In this document: positions 15,374-23,495 of the stretch, piece after piece
Numbering within the stretch: the stretch's first letter is position 1
Layout: each line of letters begins with the position of its first letter
NCBI RefSeq assembly: GCF_003007675.1
Contig: NZ_PXNP01000105.1
Location: forward strand, 1 to 33,318
DNA: 33,318 nucleotides
Origin: Marinobacter fuscus
GTDB taxonomy: Bacteria; Pseudomonadota; Gammaproteobacteria; Pseudomonadales; Oleiphilaceae
Direction of reading: 5' to 3'
Translations under genes and position numbers: made by a program
The notes under the pieces: generated by a model
Database searches by the model: none
The model's input: only the letters and a program-made list of their open reading frames with translations
Told to the model about the DNA's origin: nothing

Positions 15374-16051
15374 CTATTTCTGTGCGTCTGGGAGCGACTC
15401 CTGAACAAGACGAAGTAGCGGTTTGGGACCAAACTCCGTGAGTTGGCGGCCATTCACGAAAAAAGTCGGGGTGCCCCGAACACCGATGGTTTTGACGTCC
15501 TGCATGTCCTGATCAAGGATGGCGCTTATCCGTTCGGATTGCATATCCTCACGGGCTTGGGACAGGTCCAGACCGGCTGCCTCGGCCGCTCCCCATGCCT
15601 TGGCAACCTTCGGGTCGTCGTGCCAGGCCGGCTGCACCTCCAACACAGCTTCCAGCACCGGTTCATAGACATCTTGCAGGCGAGCTGCTTCCAGAATTCT
15701 GGAGACTTCCTCGGAACCCTGATGGAACATTGTGTACCGCAAAACAAGCCGCACCTGGCCTGGATACTCAGCAAGTATCTGTTTCACGATCGGGTAGAAC
15801 GCCCGGCAGGCTTCGCAGGAGGGGTCGAAAAACTCAACGATGATCACCGGTGCGTCGGCAGGCCCGAATGTGGGCGAATGGAAGCGTACCAATGCTTGTT
15901 GGTTCGCGATCGGTTCGGCAGCGGCAACAGACTTTTCGCCGGTGGTGGCCGTTTTTTGAGGCTGCTGGGGCTGTGGCTTGAATAGGACGGCGGCTGAAAA
16001 GGCTGCGATCAGCACGAGACACACGACAACAAAGATGGCACGACGATTCAT
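15374..16051 (-). CDS. DsbA family periplasmic thiol oxidoreductase (left copy)
   Basis: A 225-residue protein. An N-terminal membrane anchor or uncleaved signal (about residues 5-25) is followed by a linker and a DsbA-type thioredoxin domain with active site CEAC in FFDPSCEACRAFYP and the cis-proline region GVRGTPTFFVNG. The ATG overlaps the DsbB stop (ATGA), giving a coupled oxidant pair. It is closely similar to the protein at 19228-19866 over the whole domain (RLVLRY, FH.GSEE, VYEPVL, HDDPKVA.AW). Such pairs oxidise periplasmic cysteines; in this island the substrate could be the SCO1 or metal-handling proteins. Confidence 0.9.
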   Translation of the reverse strand: MNRRAIFVVVCLVLIAAFSAAVLFKPQPQQPQKTATTGEKSVAAAEPIANQQALVRFHSPTFGPADAPVIIVEFFDPSCEACRAFYPIVKQILAEYPGQVRLVLRYTMFHQGSEEVSRILEAARLQDVYEPVLEAVLEVQPAWHDDPKVAKAWGAAEAAGLDLSQAREDMQSERISAILDQDMQDVKTIGVRGTPTFFVNGRQLTEFGPKPLLRLVQESLPDAQK

Positions 16052-16482
16052 GTATGAACTCTCCGACGGATAAGCAAGAGCAGAATGATGATGGCAACAA
16101 AAATGGCCAGCGATAGAAACGGAAGCGGCAGCCCACCAAATATCGTCATTCCGTCACCCGAGCAGGACGGGCCAGTGGCCGTGCAGGGCTGAATGGGTTG
16201 TGGAATGAGCCCCACATAAAGCAGTGAGTGGGCTAGAGCGAACAGGGAGCCAATGACAGACAGCGGCATAGCGTAGCGCCAAACGTTAAAATCCGAGTAG
16301 TAGCAGGCGACTGCGAGAATCACCGCCAACGGAAACATGAAGGCGCGCTGAAACCAGCACAGAACGCACGGAGCCTGCCCGAGAACTTCCCCGATGTAGA
16401 TGGCTGAAAGCGAGGACCCCGCCGCCAGTAGCCAGGCTGACAGCAGCAGCCCCCATGGAATCACCCGGTTATTGGTGGTCAC
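16048..16482 (-). CDS. Disulfide bond formation protein B (DsbB/BdbC-like)
   Basis: A 144-residue protein with four membrane helices. The first periplasmic loop has CVLCWFQRAFMFP, the quinone-side CxxC, and the second loop has paired cysteines (QPCTATGPSCSG). This matches DsbB/BdbC, which reoxidises DsbA with quinone. GTG 16482 overlaps the CDF stop by four bases and its own stop overlaps the DsbA start, so all three are translationally coupled. Confidence 0.9.
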   Translation of the reverse strand: MTTNNRVIPWGLLLSAWLLAAGSSLSAIYIGEVLGQAPCVLCWFQRAFMFPLAVILAVACYYSDFNVWRYAMPLSVIGSLFALAHSLLYVGLIPQPIQPCTATGPSCSGDGMTIFGGLPLPFLSLAIFVAIIILLLLIRRRVHT

Positions 16483-17204
16483 CGGGATGGCTCTCTGGAT
16501 TCATTGGCACAAGTGCTTTGCGAAGAAGAGCAGCAGCTGTTTCCAGCGGTATCGCCTTCATCTTTGCTCGATTTATCGGCGGTTTCAGCCCCACCGGCAC
16601 GCCATTCCTCCATACCCTCACGGATGACCTGCCAAGCGGAGTGCAGGAATAGCGCAGCAATGGCGAGGCCCACAATGATGTCCGGCCAGAGGGTATTGGT
16701 GAGGGCGACCAATCCTGCCGCAATGATTACACTGCTATTGGCGAACAGATCGTTCCTGGAACACATCCAGGTGGAACGCATATTGAGATCGTCCGCACGA
16801 TGACGGTAGAGCAACACAAAACAAACGCCGTTTGCAAACAGGGCAAGAGCGCCGACAGCGCCCATCCACTCGGCGGCGGGCACTTCCTGTATCACCAGCT
16901 TGCGGATGGCATCGGCGACAACAACAAGCCCGAACAACAGCATAAAGCCGCCTTTGAACAAAGCCGCTCCGGCACGCGCGCGACGGCTTCGGTCCAGCAC
17001 GAACAGTGTCAGTGCATAGACAGACGCGTCGCCAAACATATCCAGCGAATCGCCCAGCAACGCGGTAGAGCTTGCAATCCAGCCGGCGCTGAATTCCACC
17101 ACAAACATCACTGCGTTGATGGCAAGCGCAATGTAAAGCACCCGGCTTTGGCTCGCTCGCAATTGTGCCAGTTCACCGGCCTTGTTTTCACAGCAGCTGT
17201 CCAC
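16479..17204 (-). CDS. CDF-type heavy-metal cation transporter (short form)
   Basis: About 241 residues. GTG 17204 is preferred because AGGAGGG sits seven bases upstream; an upstream ATG at 17228 would bypass it. Six membrane helices are present with the CDF metal site in DSLDM (helix 2) and SRNDLFANSS (helix 5). An N-terminal SCCENK and a cysteine-rich tail (SCCSSSQSTC) could bind soft metals. It resembles the second half of the transporter at 22472-23368. As the first gene of the left operon and divergent from merR across a MerR-type dyad, it is probably a metal-induced exporter (Zn, Cd, Pb or Cu range; not resolved). Confidence 0.88.
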   Translation of the reverse strand: MDSCCENKAGELAQLRASQSRVLYIALAINAVMFVVEFSAGWIASSTALLGDSLDMFGDASVYALTLFVLDRSRRARAGAALFKGGFMLLFGLVVVADAIRKLVIQEVPAAEWMGAVGALALFANGVCFVLLYRHRADDLNMRSTWMCSRNDLFANSSVIIAAGLVALTNTLWPDIIVGLAIAALFLHSAWQVIREGMEEWRAGGAETADKSSKDEGDTAGNSCCSSSQSTCANESREPSR

Positions 17205-17247
17205 GACGAACCCTCCTAAAACGTGCAATACATCGATACACTGGTGG

Positions 17248-17268
17248 TTATAGTAACTATAAGGTCAA
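17248..17268 (-). promoter_or_regulatory. MerR-type operator between CDF and merR
   Basis: A perfect 15-base dyad TTATAGTAACTATAA (17248-17262) directly follows a TTGACC -35-like hexamer on the minus strand (17268-17263). MerR activators bind such dyads in a stretched spacer. No good -10 is visible at 19-20 bases, so the exact promoter is uncertain. It lies between the divergent CDF and merR starts. Confidence 0.65.
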
Positions 17269-17273
17269 TAGCG

Positions 17274-17681
17274 ATGAGCGAAAAAAGGAACACGGTCGGT
17301 CGGCTAGCTGATGATACGGGCGTTAAGCCCGTGACCATCCGTTATTACGAAAAAATTGGACTGTTGCCGAAAGCGACCCGCTCGGAGTCGGGCTATCGTC
17401 TCTACTCCGAAGAGGATCATTCGCGGCTGCTGTTTATTCGACGAAGCCGCGGGCTCGGATTTAGCCTTGACGATATTCGTGAACTGCTTTCACTGGCGGA
17501 TCGTCAGCAGGAGTCCTGTGCGGGTGTGGACGCCAAAGTTGAACAACAACTGGTTCAAGTGCGCTCTCGACTGAAAGATCTACATGCAATGGAACACGAG
17601 TTGGAAAGACTGAGTGCGTGTTGTGACGGCGGAGTTATTATGGACTGCCGAATTATCGAGACACTCTCCGGCTCTGCTTAA
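17274..17681 (+). CDS. MerR family metal-responsive regulator
   Basis: A 135-residue regulator. ATG 17274 fits the family start; an upstream in-frame ATG at 17223 would include the operator. The helix-turn-helix block is VGRLADDTGVKPVTIRYYEKIGLLP, with the wing SESGYRLYSEEDHSRLLFIRR, then a coiled dimer helix. The metal loop has Cys in QESCAGVDAK and a C-terminal SACCDGG...DCRIIETL group, as in CadR/PbrR/ZntR-type proteins that sense Cd, Pb or Zn. It is divergent from the left CDF operon and may also act at the promoter at 23402-23432, which has no regulator gene next to it. Confidence 0.92.
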   Translation: MSEKRNTVGRLADDTGVKPVTIRYYEKIGLLPKATRSESGYRLYSEEDHSRLLFIRRSRGLGFSLDDIRELLSLADRQQESCAGVDAKVEQQLVQVRSRLKDLHAMEHELERLSACCDGGVIMDCRIIETLSGSA

Positions 17682-17707
17682 CCACTTTGTATGTGCCCGC
17701 CAACCAG

Positions 17708-17735
17708 GACTGTCTCAATTTGAGTTGGGACAGTC
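17708..17735. terminator. Bidirectional hairpin between merR and SCO1
   Basis: GACTGTCTCAA (17708-17718) pairs with TTGGGACAGTC (17725-17735) around a six-base loop, eleven pairs including one wobble. It lies between the convergent ends of merR and the right SCO1 gene, where a shared terminator is expected, although the U-tract is poor. Confidence 0.6.
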
Positions 17736-17742
17736 TATTCAG

Positions 17743-18366
17743 TCAGGCATCCTCCTGAATAAGAGCAACGAGGTCATGCCGAATTTCTTCTCTACTCAGA
17801 TCGGGCCGCATTAAGAGGCGGGGGTTACCTTCGCGATCAAATACATAAATCGCGCTGCTGTGTGACACCGCATAATTTCCATCAGCGGCAGGTTCGTCAT
17901 AACCGAAGGTTGTTCTATATCGTTTTGCCAGTTCACGAAGCTGGGGTTCTTTTCCAGTGAGTCCTACAATATTGTCGCCGAAGAAATCCACGTATTTTGC
18001 GAGACGCTCAGGCGTGTCACGTTTCGGATCGACACTCACGAACAAAGTGAGTACTTCATCCTGAAGCGCGGGGTCCAGGCCACTGGTTGCCTGATTGAGT
18101 TTTTGCAGGGCGGTCGGGCAAACATCGGGGCACGAGGTGAACCCGAAAAACAGCATTCTCACGCGGCCACTGTAATCATCGCCAGATACAGACTTGCCCT
18201 GGCTATTGATCAGGTCGAATTCCAGCTCAGGCATCAAGCCACTGATGTTTTTACCGTTCCAGTCTTCCTCGTCATTGCCAAAGCAACCAGTCAGCAATAG
18301 GGCTGCTATCAGCGTTAAGGTCGCCGATATGATGTTGGTGCGCTGTCGCCAGAAGCGAGTTCTCAT
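17743..18366 (-). CDS. SCO1/SenC family copper chaperone (intact copy)
   Basis: A 207-residue lipoprotein. The signal LIAALLLTGCFGN has a lipobox Cys. The SCO domain has FTSCPDVCPTAL (copper-binding CxxxC) and VSHSSAIYVFD with the third ligand His. Its start overlaps the CtaG stop (ATGA). SCO proteins insert copper into the CuA centre of cytochrome c oxidase or act as thiol reductases. It is a full-length paralogue of the amber-interrupted gene at 13512-14138, so it could cover for that gene. Confidence 0.93.
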   Translation of the reverse strand: MRTRFWRQRTNIISATLTLIAALLLTGCFGNDEEDWNGKNISGLMPELEFDLINSQGKSVSGDDYSGRVRMLFFGFTSCPDVCPTALQKLNQATSGLDPALQDEVLTLFVSVDPKRDTPERLAKYVDFFGDNIVGLTGKEPQLRELAKRYRTTFGYDEPAADGNYAVSHSSAIYVFDREGNPRLLMRPDLSREEIRHDLVALIQEDA

Positions 18367-19205
18367 GACGCTGTTTCCTCAAGTTGTTTGGATTGGTTGG
18401 TATATTTTCCGTCCTGATGCATGGCTCGCCGGAGCATCAGAAGAATGCCAAGAATGCTCATCATGGCCGGAGGAATATAGGTCAGCATGCCTCCCAGTAG
18501 CTGGTCGACTTCCGGGTCCAGCGGCCAGGCCCTGCCACAGACTTCGTAAACGTCATAGACCATGTCACGTGAAAACACGATCCACGCCCCAAGAAACATC
18601 TGAAGCACACCTGCGGCGGCCAGAACCAACATGCGTCTGCCATACCCCAGCGATGAGGTGATCGCCGGCGGTCTTGGATCAAAGATCAACCACCAGAACA
18701 GCAGGCCATCCAGCAACATGCTCCAGTTCATGACCCAATACAGATCCCGGCTGAGCATGGCGTCAAAATGGATTGATGGCCACAGCCAGAAATAGATAAG
18801 CCCGACAAACAGGAAAAGGGCGATAAAAGGCTGTTGCAGAACGTTATAGACCCAGCCCAGAGGCCTCAATGTATGCCTCCAGCCCGGGCTGATTTTTGCG
18901 AACCAGAACCGCATGACCGGTAAAGGGTTGGACAGGGCGATCAGGATCGGACCGATATGATGAAGAATCAGGTGCTGACCCCGATGGACGAAGAACATGT
19001 ATTGTGCGTAGTAATCGAAGCGGGTCTGCATCACCGCATAACAGATCAGTACCCCCAGGGTGAACGCAAAGATCCGCAGTGAGCCTGGCCGGTCCTGTTC
19101 CGGCATCCGAATTAGCCCGACGCCATAGAATCCCATCACGAGCATGTAGCTGAGTATGGTCAGCGGCGAGAAATCGTAGGGTAAAAGGTAGTCAAGCAGT
19201 GACAT
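18363..19205 (-). CDS. CtaG-type cytochrome c oxidase assembly membrane protein
   Basis: A 280-residue protein with about seven membrane helices. The features are those of the caa3-type CtaG family (distinct from the Cox11-like CtaG): the QYMFFVHRGQHLILHHIGP block of histidines at a membrane face, PVMRFWFA, and the LYWVMNWSMLLDGLLFWW helix. It is thought to help assemble or metallate the oxidase or handle copper. It is coupled to SCO1 by overlap and downstream of DsbA, together a copper and thiol maturation unit. Confidence 0.88.
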   Translation of the reverse strand: MSLLDYLLPYDFSPLTILSYMLVMGFYGVGLIRMPEQDRPGSLRIFAFTLGVLICYAVMQTRFDYYAQYMFFVHRGQHLILHHIGPILIALSNPLPVMRFWFAKISPGWRHTLRPLGWVYNVLQQPFIALFLFVGLIYFWLWPSIHFDAMLSRDLYWVMNWSMLLDGLLFWWLIFDPRPPAITSSLGYGRRMLVLAAAGVLQMFLGAWIVFSRDMVYDVYEVCGRAWPLDPEVDQLLGGMLTYIPPAMMSILGILLMLRRAMHQDGKYTNQSKQLEETAS

Positions 19206-19227
19206 AGCGTTGCCGGTTGTTTTGTTG

Positions 19228-19866
19228 TTATTTCAGTGACCCTACCTTGGATGTCACCAGGTCGTACAGTTCCTGAGGCCCCAGGCGGCTCAAGGTGTCT
19301 CCGTTAACGTAGAATGTTGGGGTTCCGGAAATTCCAACCGCCTTAACGTCCGCAGCATCCTGTTGAATAATGCCGTCAATCTCGGGTGAGTTCATACCGG
19401 CCCGAGCGGCTTCGACATCAAGTCCGGCTGACTCCGCCGCATCCCATGCTGCGGCGACCTTTGGATCATCGTGCCATTTCGGTTGTGCTTCCATAACAGC
19501 GTCCAGTACCGGCTCATAGACCCCCTGTTCACGGGCGGTTTCCAGGATTCTGACGGCCTCTTCCGAGCCTTTGTGAAACAATACGTAGCGCAGTACCAGA
19601 CGCACGTTGTCCGGGTAGGCAGCCTGAATCTGTTTCACATAGGGATGCATGGCGCGACAACCTTCGCAGGATGGGTCGAAGAACTCGACAATGGTTACCG
19701 GCGCGTCCTCAGGGCCAATAACGGGAGAGTAATCCCTCACCAGTGGCGTTTTTTCAACAACGGCGGGTTCATTAGTGCCCTGGGAGCGATCGTAAATAAC
19801 AAAAGCACCAGCAAAGACAACCAGACAAAAAAGAAGGAGACTGATGACCAGGGTTCGGGTTTGCAC
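19228..19866 (-). CDS. DsbA family thiol oxidoreductase (right copy)
   Basis: A 212-residue protein from GTG 19866, with GGAAGA upstream. It has an N-terminal hydrophobic anchor (residues 5-25) and a DsbA-like domain with active site CEGC (FFDPSCEGCRAMHP) and GISGTPTFYVNGD (cis-Pro). It is a close paralogue of 15374-16051, but no DsbB gene accompanies it here, so it may share the DsbB encoded in the left operon. Confidence 0.9.
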   Translation of the reverse strand: MQTRTLVISLLLFCLVVFAGAFVIYDRSQGTNEPAVVEKTPLVRDYSPVIGPEDAPVTIVEFFDPSCEGCRAMHPYVKQIQAAYPDNVRLVLRYVLFHKGSEEAVRILETAREQGVYEPVLDAVMEAQPKWHDDPKVAAAWDAAESAGLDVEAARAGMNSPEIDGIIQQDAADVKAVGISGTPTFYVNGDTLSRLGPQELYDLVTSKVGSLK

Positions 19867-19910
19867 GGGAGATCTTCCTATTTTAAATGAGTTTACGGGT
19901 TTCAGATTAT

Positions 19911-20921
19911 TCAGGTGTCCGGTAGCAGCCGACTAGGCACCCACCGCAGATAAAGCATCATTCCAAACAGTTCCAACAAAGACTGGACGACAATCACCAC
20001 GACGGCCACAGCCCAGGCCTCTGGCATTGACAGTGCCAAAGGTAAAACCACGAAGGAGTTGCGTGTTCCTAGGCTGAAGATGACGGTGCGACCGGTTTCT
20101 ACCGGTAATCGAAAGACCCGGCGCAGAGCCTTTCCAACCAGAGCCGCAGCTAGAAGATAGGCCGGAAACAGAATCATCAAGGGCCAGATAAGTGAGCCGG
20201 TACTGTCGATCTGGCTGACCTGTGTCATTGAGATGATGAACAGTACGACTGTCAGCAGAGGGACCGGCATCAGACCCATGAAGCGAATGAACCCGATGGC
20301 TTTTCTGGAGTTTTCGGCCCATTTTTCAGTCAGAAATGCCAGGATAAGCGGGACAATAATCAGCCCGCCAAAGGCCGGCAGGAGGTGCCGCCCAAGCTCA
20401 AGATTCACGTCGAACTGATTACCCATGAAAAGCCAGAGGTAAAGTGGAAGAAGACCCAGTTGAGCAATCAGCAGAACCGGTGTTGCCGCAATGGCTCGGG
20501 TGCTGTCCCCCTTGCCTAGGTGAGTGAAGGTGACAAACCAGTCGGTACAGGGCATCAGCAATACCAGAAGCACTCCCAACTTCAGCGCGTCATTGTCCGG
20601 CAGCGCCAATATCAGCAAGGCAGTGATCGCCGGCATGACCAGAAAATTTCCGGTGAGCAAGGCACCCATGAACCGACGGTCCCGGAACATATCAGACAGG
20701 TGGGTCAACGGTGTTTGAGTAAATGTGGCGTAGAGCAGAACTCCGAGCAACCCCCAGATTAAGTAATCCGGCACACTGTCACCGAGGGACGATGTCCAAT
20801 CCACAGACAGTCCGAAAACAACAGCGATGAGGTAGGCCCAGACCTGGTGGCGTTCAATTACGTCTCGCATGGCGTGCTCGTAACCGAGTGGAATGTCGGC
20901 CATTCGCAGCATATCTGCCAC
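19911..20921 (-). CDS. ACR3-like arsenite efflux / BASS superfamily transporter
   Basis: A 336-residue protein with about ten membrane helices, from GTG 20921 (AAGGG upstream). Motifs resemble the ACR3 branch: VLLVLLMPCTDWFVTFTHLG with a conserved Cys in helix 4, and SLGTRNSFVVLPLALSMPE near the C-terminus. ACR3 proteins export arsenite. No arsR or arsC gene is present, and the neighbours are cation exporters, so another substrate is possible. It sits between a CDF exporter and DsbA in the right operon. Confidence 0.75.
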   Translation of the reverse strand: MADMLRMADIPLGYEHAMRDVIERHQVWAYLIAVVFGLSVDWTSSLGDSVPDYLIWGLLGVLLYATFTQTPLTHLSDMFRDRRFMGALLTGNFLVMPAITALLILALPDNDALKLGVLLVLLMPCTDWFVTFTHLGKGDSTRAIAATPVLLIAQLGLLPLYLWLFMGNQFDVNLELGRHLLPAFGGLIIVPLILAFLTEKWAENSRKAIGFIRFMGLMPVPLLTVVLFIISMTQVSQIDSTGSLIWPLMILFPAYLLAAALVGKALRRVFRLPVETGRTVIFSLGTRNSFVVLPLALSMPEAWAVAVVVIVVQSLLELFGMMLYLRWVPSRLLPDT

Positions 20922-20945
20922 ACGGTACCCTTTTCAGCAGCCCTG

Positions 20946-21854
20946 CTAGCCATGGCCATAAGTATGGGCATCTTTGTGACTGTGATCAGGATGTTCAAAC
21001 TCCAATGTTGAATGAGTGATGCCGAACTCGTTTTCCAAAGTTCGTTTTATCCCACCCTTGACTTTTTCAAGTTCATTCCAGGCACTTATTTCGACCACCA
21101 CATGGGCGTCGAGGGAGGCATCATGCTCACCCATCTGCCAGAAATGTACGTGGTGAAGGTCTAAAACGCCTTCTACGTTTGATAAAGCCTCGATGACAGA
21201 ATCTGTGTCGATATCCAATGGACTACCCAGCATGAGTGTCCGGATGGTTCCGCCGATTTCCGTTAGACCCAGGTAGAGAATATAGCTTGCGATACCAATT
21301 GTGATCGCGGGATCAACCCAACGCATGTCGTACAGGAGAATCAGGGCGCCGCCTACAACGACTGCAATTGACGCAAACGCATCAGACAAGTTGTGTAGAA
21401 ACAGCGCACGGATGTTGACGCTGTCCTTTTGCATGGAGTAAGTAAGCAGCGCGGTCAAACCATCCACTACCAATGCGATAATGCCAAGCCAAACTACCCA
21501 CCACCCCTTGATTTCCGGGGGATCTATGAATCGCATGCCACCTTCGTAGATCAAATATGCCCCGATCATTATCAAAGTGGTGTAATTTATGAGTGCCGCA
21601 ACAACCTCAATTCTCCCGTAGCCAAAGGTCATCTTCGAGTCGGCCGGGCGGCGTGCAATCTTCCGCGCCGCAAATGCGATAAATAGTGACGCCATATCCG
21701 AAAAGTTGTGTATAGCGTCGGCTATCAGCGCCAAGCTGCCAGCGAAGATCCCTCCAGCGATCTGAGCCAAGGTTAGGATACCGTTCGCCCAGATAGCTAC
21801 TGCAACTCTCTTATCCTTAGTATCCGGTGACATGTGAGCATGCTCGTGGCCCAT
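20946..21854 (-). CDS. CDF family cation exporter (CzcD/ZitB-like)
   Basis: A 302-residue protein. AAGGAG precedes ATG 21854. It has six membrane helices with zinc-site motifs in helix 2 (HNFSDMASL) and helix 5 (HNLSDAFAS), a histidine-bearing N-terminus (GHEHAHM), a cytoplasmic domain with LHHVHFWQMGEHDASLDAHV and a histidine-rich tail (HPDHSHKDAHTYGHG). These are all features of Zn/Cd/Co efflux proteins like CzcD and ZitB. It is separated from lspA by a gap holding a 20-base-pair hairpin, which may set its level apart from the upstream genes. Confidence 0.93.
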   Translation of the reverse strand: MGHEHAHMSPDTKDKRVAVAIWANGILTLAQIAGGIFAGSLALIADAIHNFSDMASLFIAFAARKIARRPADSKMTFGYGRIEVVAALINYTTLIMIGAYLIYEGGMRFIDPPEIKGWWVVWLGIIALVVDGLTALLTYSMQKDSVNIRALFLHNLSDAFASIAVVVGGALILLYDMRWVDPAITIGIASYILYLGLTEIGGTIRTLMLGSPLDIDTDSVIEALSNVEGVLDLHHVHFWQMGEHDASLDAHVVVEISAWNELEKVKGGIKRTLENEFGITHSTLEFEHPDHSHKDAHTYGHG

Positions 21855-21891
21855 TGTTTTCTCCTTGGTCGTTGCTGTTCAATTAAACGTA

Positions 21892-21941
21892 GTCGCAACA
21901 CTCGCTAAGCCTGGCTCAGAGGGCTTAGCGAGTGTTGCGAC
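21892..21941. repeat. Perfect 20-bp inverted repeat between lspA and czcD-like gene
   Basis: GTCGCAACACTCGCTAAGCC (21892-21911) is followed by a ten-base loop and its exact reverse complement (21922-21941). It starts 10 bases after the lspA stop and ends 37 bases before the CDF start on the transcribed minus strand. No U-tract follows. It could be an RNA-processing or attenuation hairpin, a partial terminator or a remnant of a mobile element. Confidence 0.9.
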
Positions 21942-21951
21942 CGCGCGAAAA

Positions 21952-22467
21952 CTAGCCATTCTGGCGATTTTCCATGTTATTCCCGGCACCTTTCTCGGCT
22001 GTGAAGCTCGTGACCAAAATCATGGCCACGCCCAGGACGATGAACACGTCGGCAAGGTTGAACGCCGGCCAGTGCCGGGATTGCCAATGAAAATCCAGGT
22101 AATCGACAACATAGCCTCGAAAAACTCGGTCGATGACATTTCCAAATGCACCGCCAAGTACCATCGAATAGGCTAGTGCTTCGGTTCGCTTATGGCTGTC
22201 CCGAATCAATTTGACCAGAACAGCCGAGACGACAATGGCTATCGCAATAAAAAAATATCGCTGCCAGCCACCGCCATCGGCAAAGAGACTGAAGGCAGCG
22301 CCTTTATTCCATACGTGCACCCAATTAAAGAAAGGGGTGATCTCAACCGATTGTCCGTAAGCCATGGATTGCTGGACGAGCCATTTAATAAGTTGGTCGG
22401 CCAGAGCTATAAGTGCCGAAAAGCCGAGAAAAGTGAGCGTAAAAAAGCGAGAACGGTCTTCAGACAT
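21952..22467 (-). CDS. lspA: Signal peptidase II (lipoprotein signal peptidase)
   Basis: A 171-residue protein with four membrane helices and AGGA upstream of ATG 22467. The catalytic aspartates lie in GNVIDRVFRGYVVDYLDF and PAFNLADVFIVLGV, both intact, so it should cleave prolipoproteins. The housekeeping lspA normally sits beside ileS. Here it lies four bases from a CDF transporter inside a metal operon, as in known mobile metal islands, so it is likely an accessory copy. A possible substrate is the SCO1 lipoprotein of the same operon. Confidence 0.92.
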   Translation of the reverse strand: MSEDRSRFFTLTFLGFSALIALADQLIKWLVQQSMAYGQSVEITPFFNWVHVWNKGAAFSLFADGGGWQRYFFIAIAIVVSAVLVKLIRDSHKRTEALAYSMVLGGAFGNVIDRVFRGYVVDYLDFHWQSRHWPAFNLADVFIVLGVAMILVTSFTAEKGAGNNMENRQNG

Positions 22468-22471
22468 CGAA

Positions 22472-23368
22472 TTATCCTTTTAGCGCAAGGATGCGCTTGG
22501 CACCAATGAGTACAATGCCTCCCACAATACCGCCAATAACCAGATCCGGGTAGTTGGAGCCGGTCCAGGCAACAAGAAGGGCTGCAAGGATAACTCCCAG
22601 ATTGATAACCACATCATTGGCCGAAAATATCCAGCTGGCTTTCATGTGAGCACCGCCGTCACGGTGTTTGGCGATCAGGAGCAGGCAACTGATGTTGGCA
22701 ATAAGGGCCACAGATGCGACGGCCATCATCATTGACGACTGGGGATCACTGCCAAACAGAAAGCGCCTGCCAACTTCAACCAGTACCCCAGCGGCAAGGA
22801 TAAGCTGGAGTATGCCAGCCACATGCGCCGCTCTGACCTGCATTTTGATGCCGTGCCCAACGGCGTAAAGCGCGAGACCGTAGACGGCGGCATCGGCAAG
22901 CATGTCTAGCGAGTCTGCAATCAGGCCAGCGGACTGGGCGATCAGGCCCATCGTCATCTCGACCAGAAACATCAGTGCGTTGATTGCCAGCAGTATCCAT
23001 AAAGTGCCGGACTCTTCGCTTTCGTTGGCCTTAGAAGATTCAGCCGCTCTGACGGATTCAGCGCTGGCGTCTTCTGTCCTCTGCAAGGAAGCGCCCAGAC
23101 CCAGGGTTTCCAGTTTGCTGGTAATAGGTCCGACTTCGCCTTGATGGATAATTTCCAGCTTTCGATTCGATAGGTCGAATGAGAGTGACTGAATGTTGTC
23201 AAAACCCGTGAGCGCCATTCGAATCATTCGCTCTTCTGAGGGGCAATCCATTTTCGGCACGCTGTAGGTGCTGAGCTGGCTGTCTGTTTCGGCGGTGACG
23301 GGGCTCTGAAGCTCATTGTTAACGACAGAATCTTCGCTGCCACACTGTCCATCGCAGGGTTTGCTCAT
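22472..23368 (-). CDS. Heavy-metal CDF transporter with N-terminal HMA-like domain
   Basis: About 298 residues. ATG 23368 is preferred (GGAG upstream, and a start beyond it would fall near the promoter). It begins with cysteines (MSKPCDGQCG). Residues about 35-110 form an HMA-like alpha/beta domain with MDCPSEERMIRMAL but only one Cys of the usual CxxC. Six membrane helices follow with the CDF-type DSLDM and SANDVVINLG sites. It resembles the left-operon CDF in the membrane half. It is the first gene of the right operon, led by a classic MerR-type promoter. Metal range is unknown. Confidence 0.88.
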   Translation of the reverse strand: MSKPCDGQCGSEDSVVNNELQSPVTAETDSQLSTYSVPKMDCPSEERMIRMALTGFDNIQSLSFDLSNRKLEIIHQGEVGPITSKLETLGLGASLQRTEDASAESVRAAESSKANESEESGTLWILLAINALMFLVEMTMGLIAQSAGLIADSLDMLADAAVYGLALYAVGHGIKMQVRAAHVAGILQLILAAGVLVEVGRRFLFGSDPQSSMMMAVASVALIANISCLLLIAKHRDGGAHMKASWIFSANDVVINLGVILAALLVAWTGSNYPDLVIGGIVGGIVLIGAKRILALKG

Positions 23369-23401
23369 TTTCGCGGCTCCGGTTCTCACACAAGTTCCGT
23401 T

Positions 23402-23432
23402 ATTTAAAACCCTGTAGTCACTACAGGGTCAA
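23402..23432 (-). promoter_or_regulatory. MerR-type promoter of the right metal operon
   Basis: On the minus strand TTGACC (23432-23427) is followed after 19 bases by TTAAAT (23407-23402), a stretched spacer typical of MerR-activated promoters. It contains a perfect 21-base dyad (23409-23429, arms ACCCTGTAGT and ACTACAGGGT), resembling CadR/PbrR/ZntR-type operators. No merR gene is adjacent; the nearest is at 17274-17681. Confidence 0.82.
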
Positions 23433-23495
23433 CGTTAAGTTGTTAGTTTTTGACGACACTGGTGAACCCACCGCGATTCGACGACTTGCGGTATG

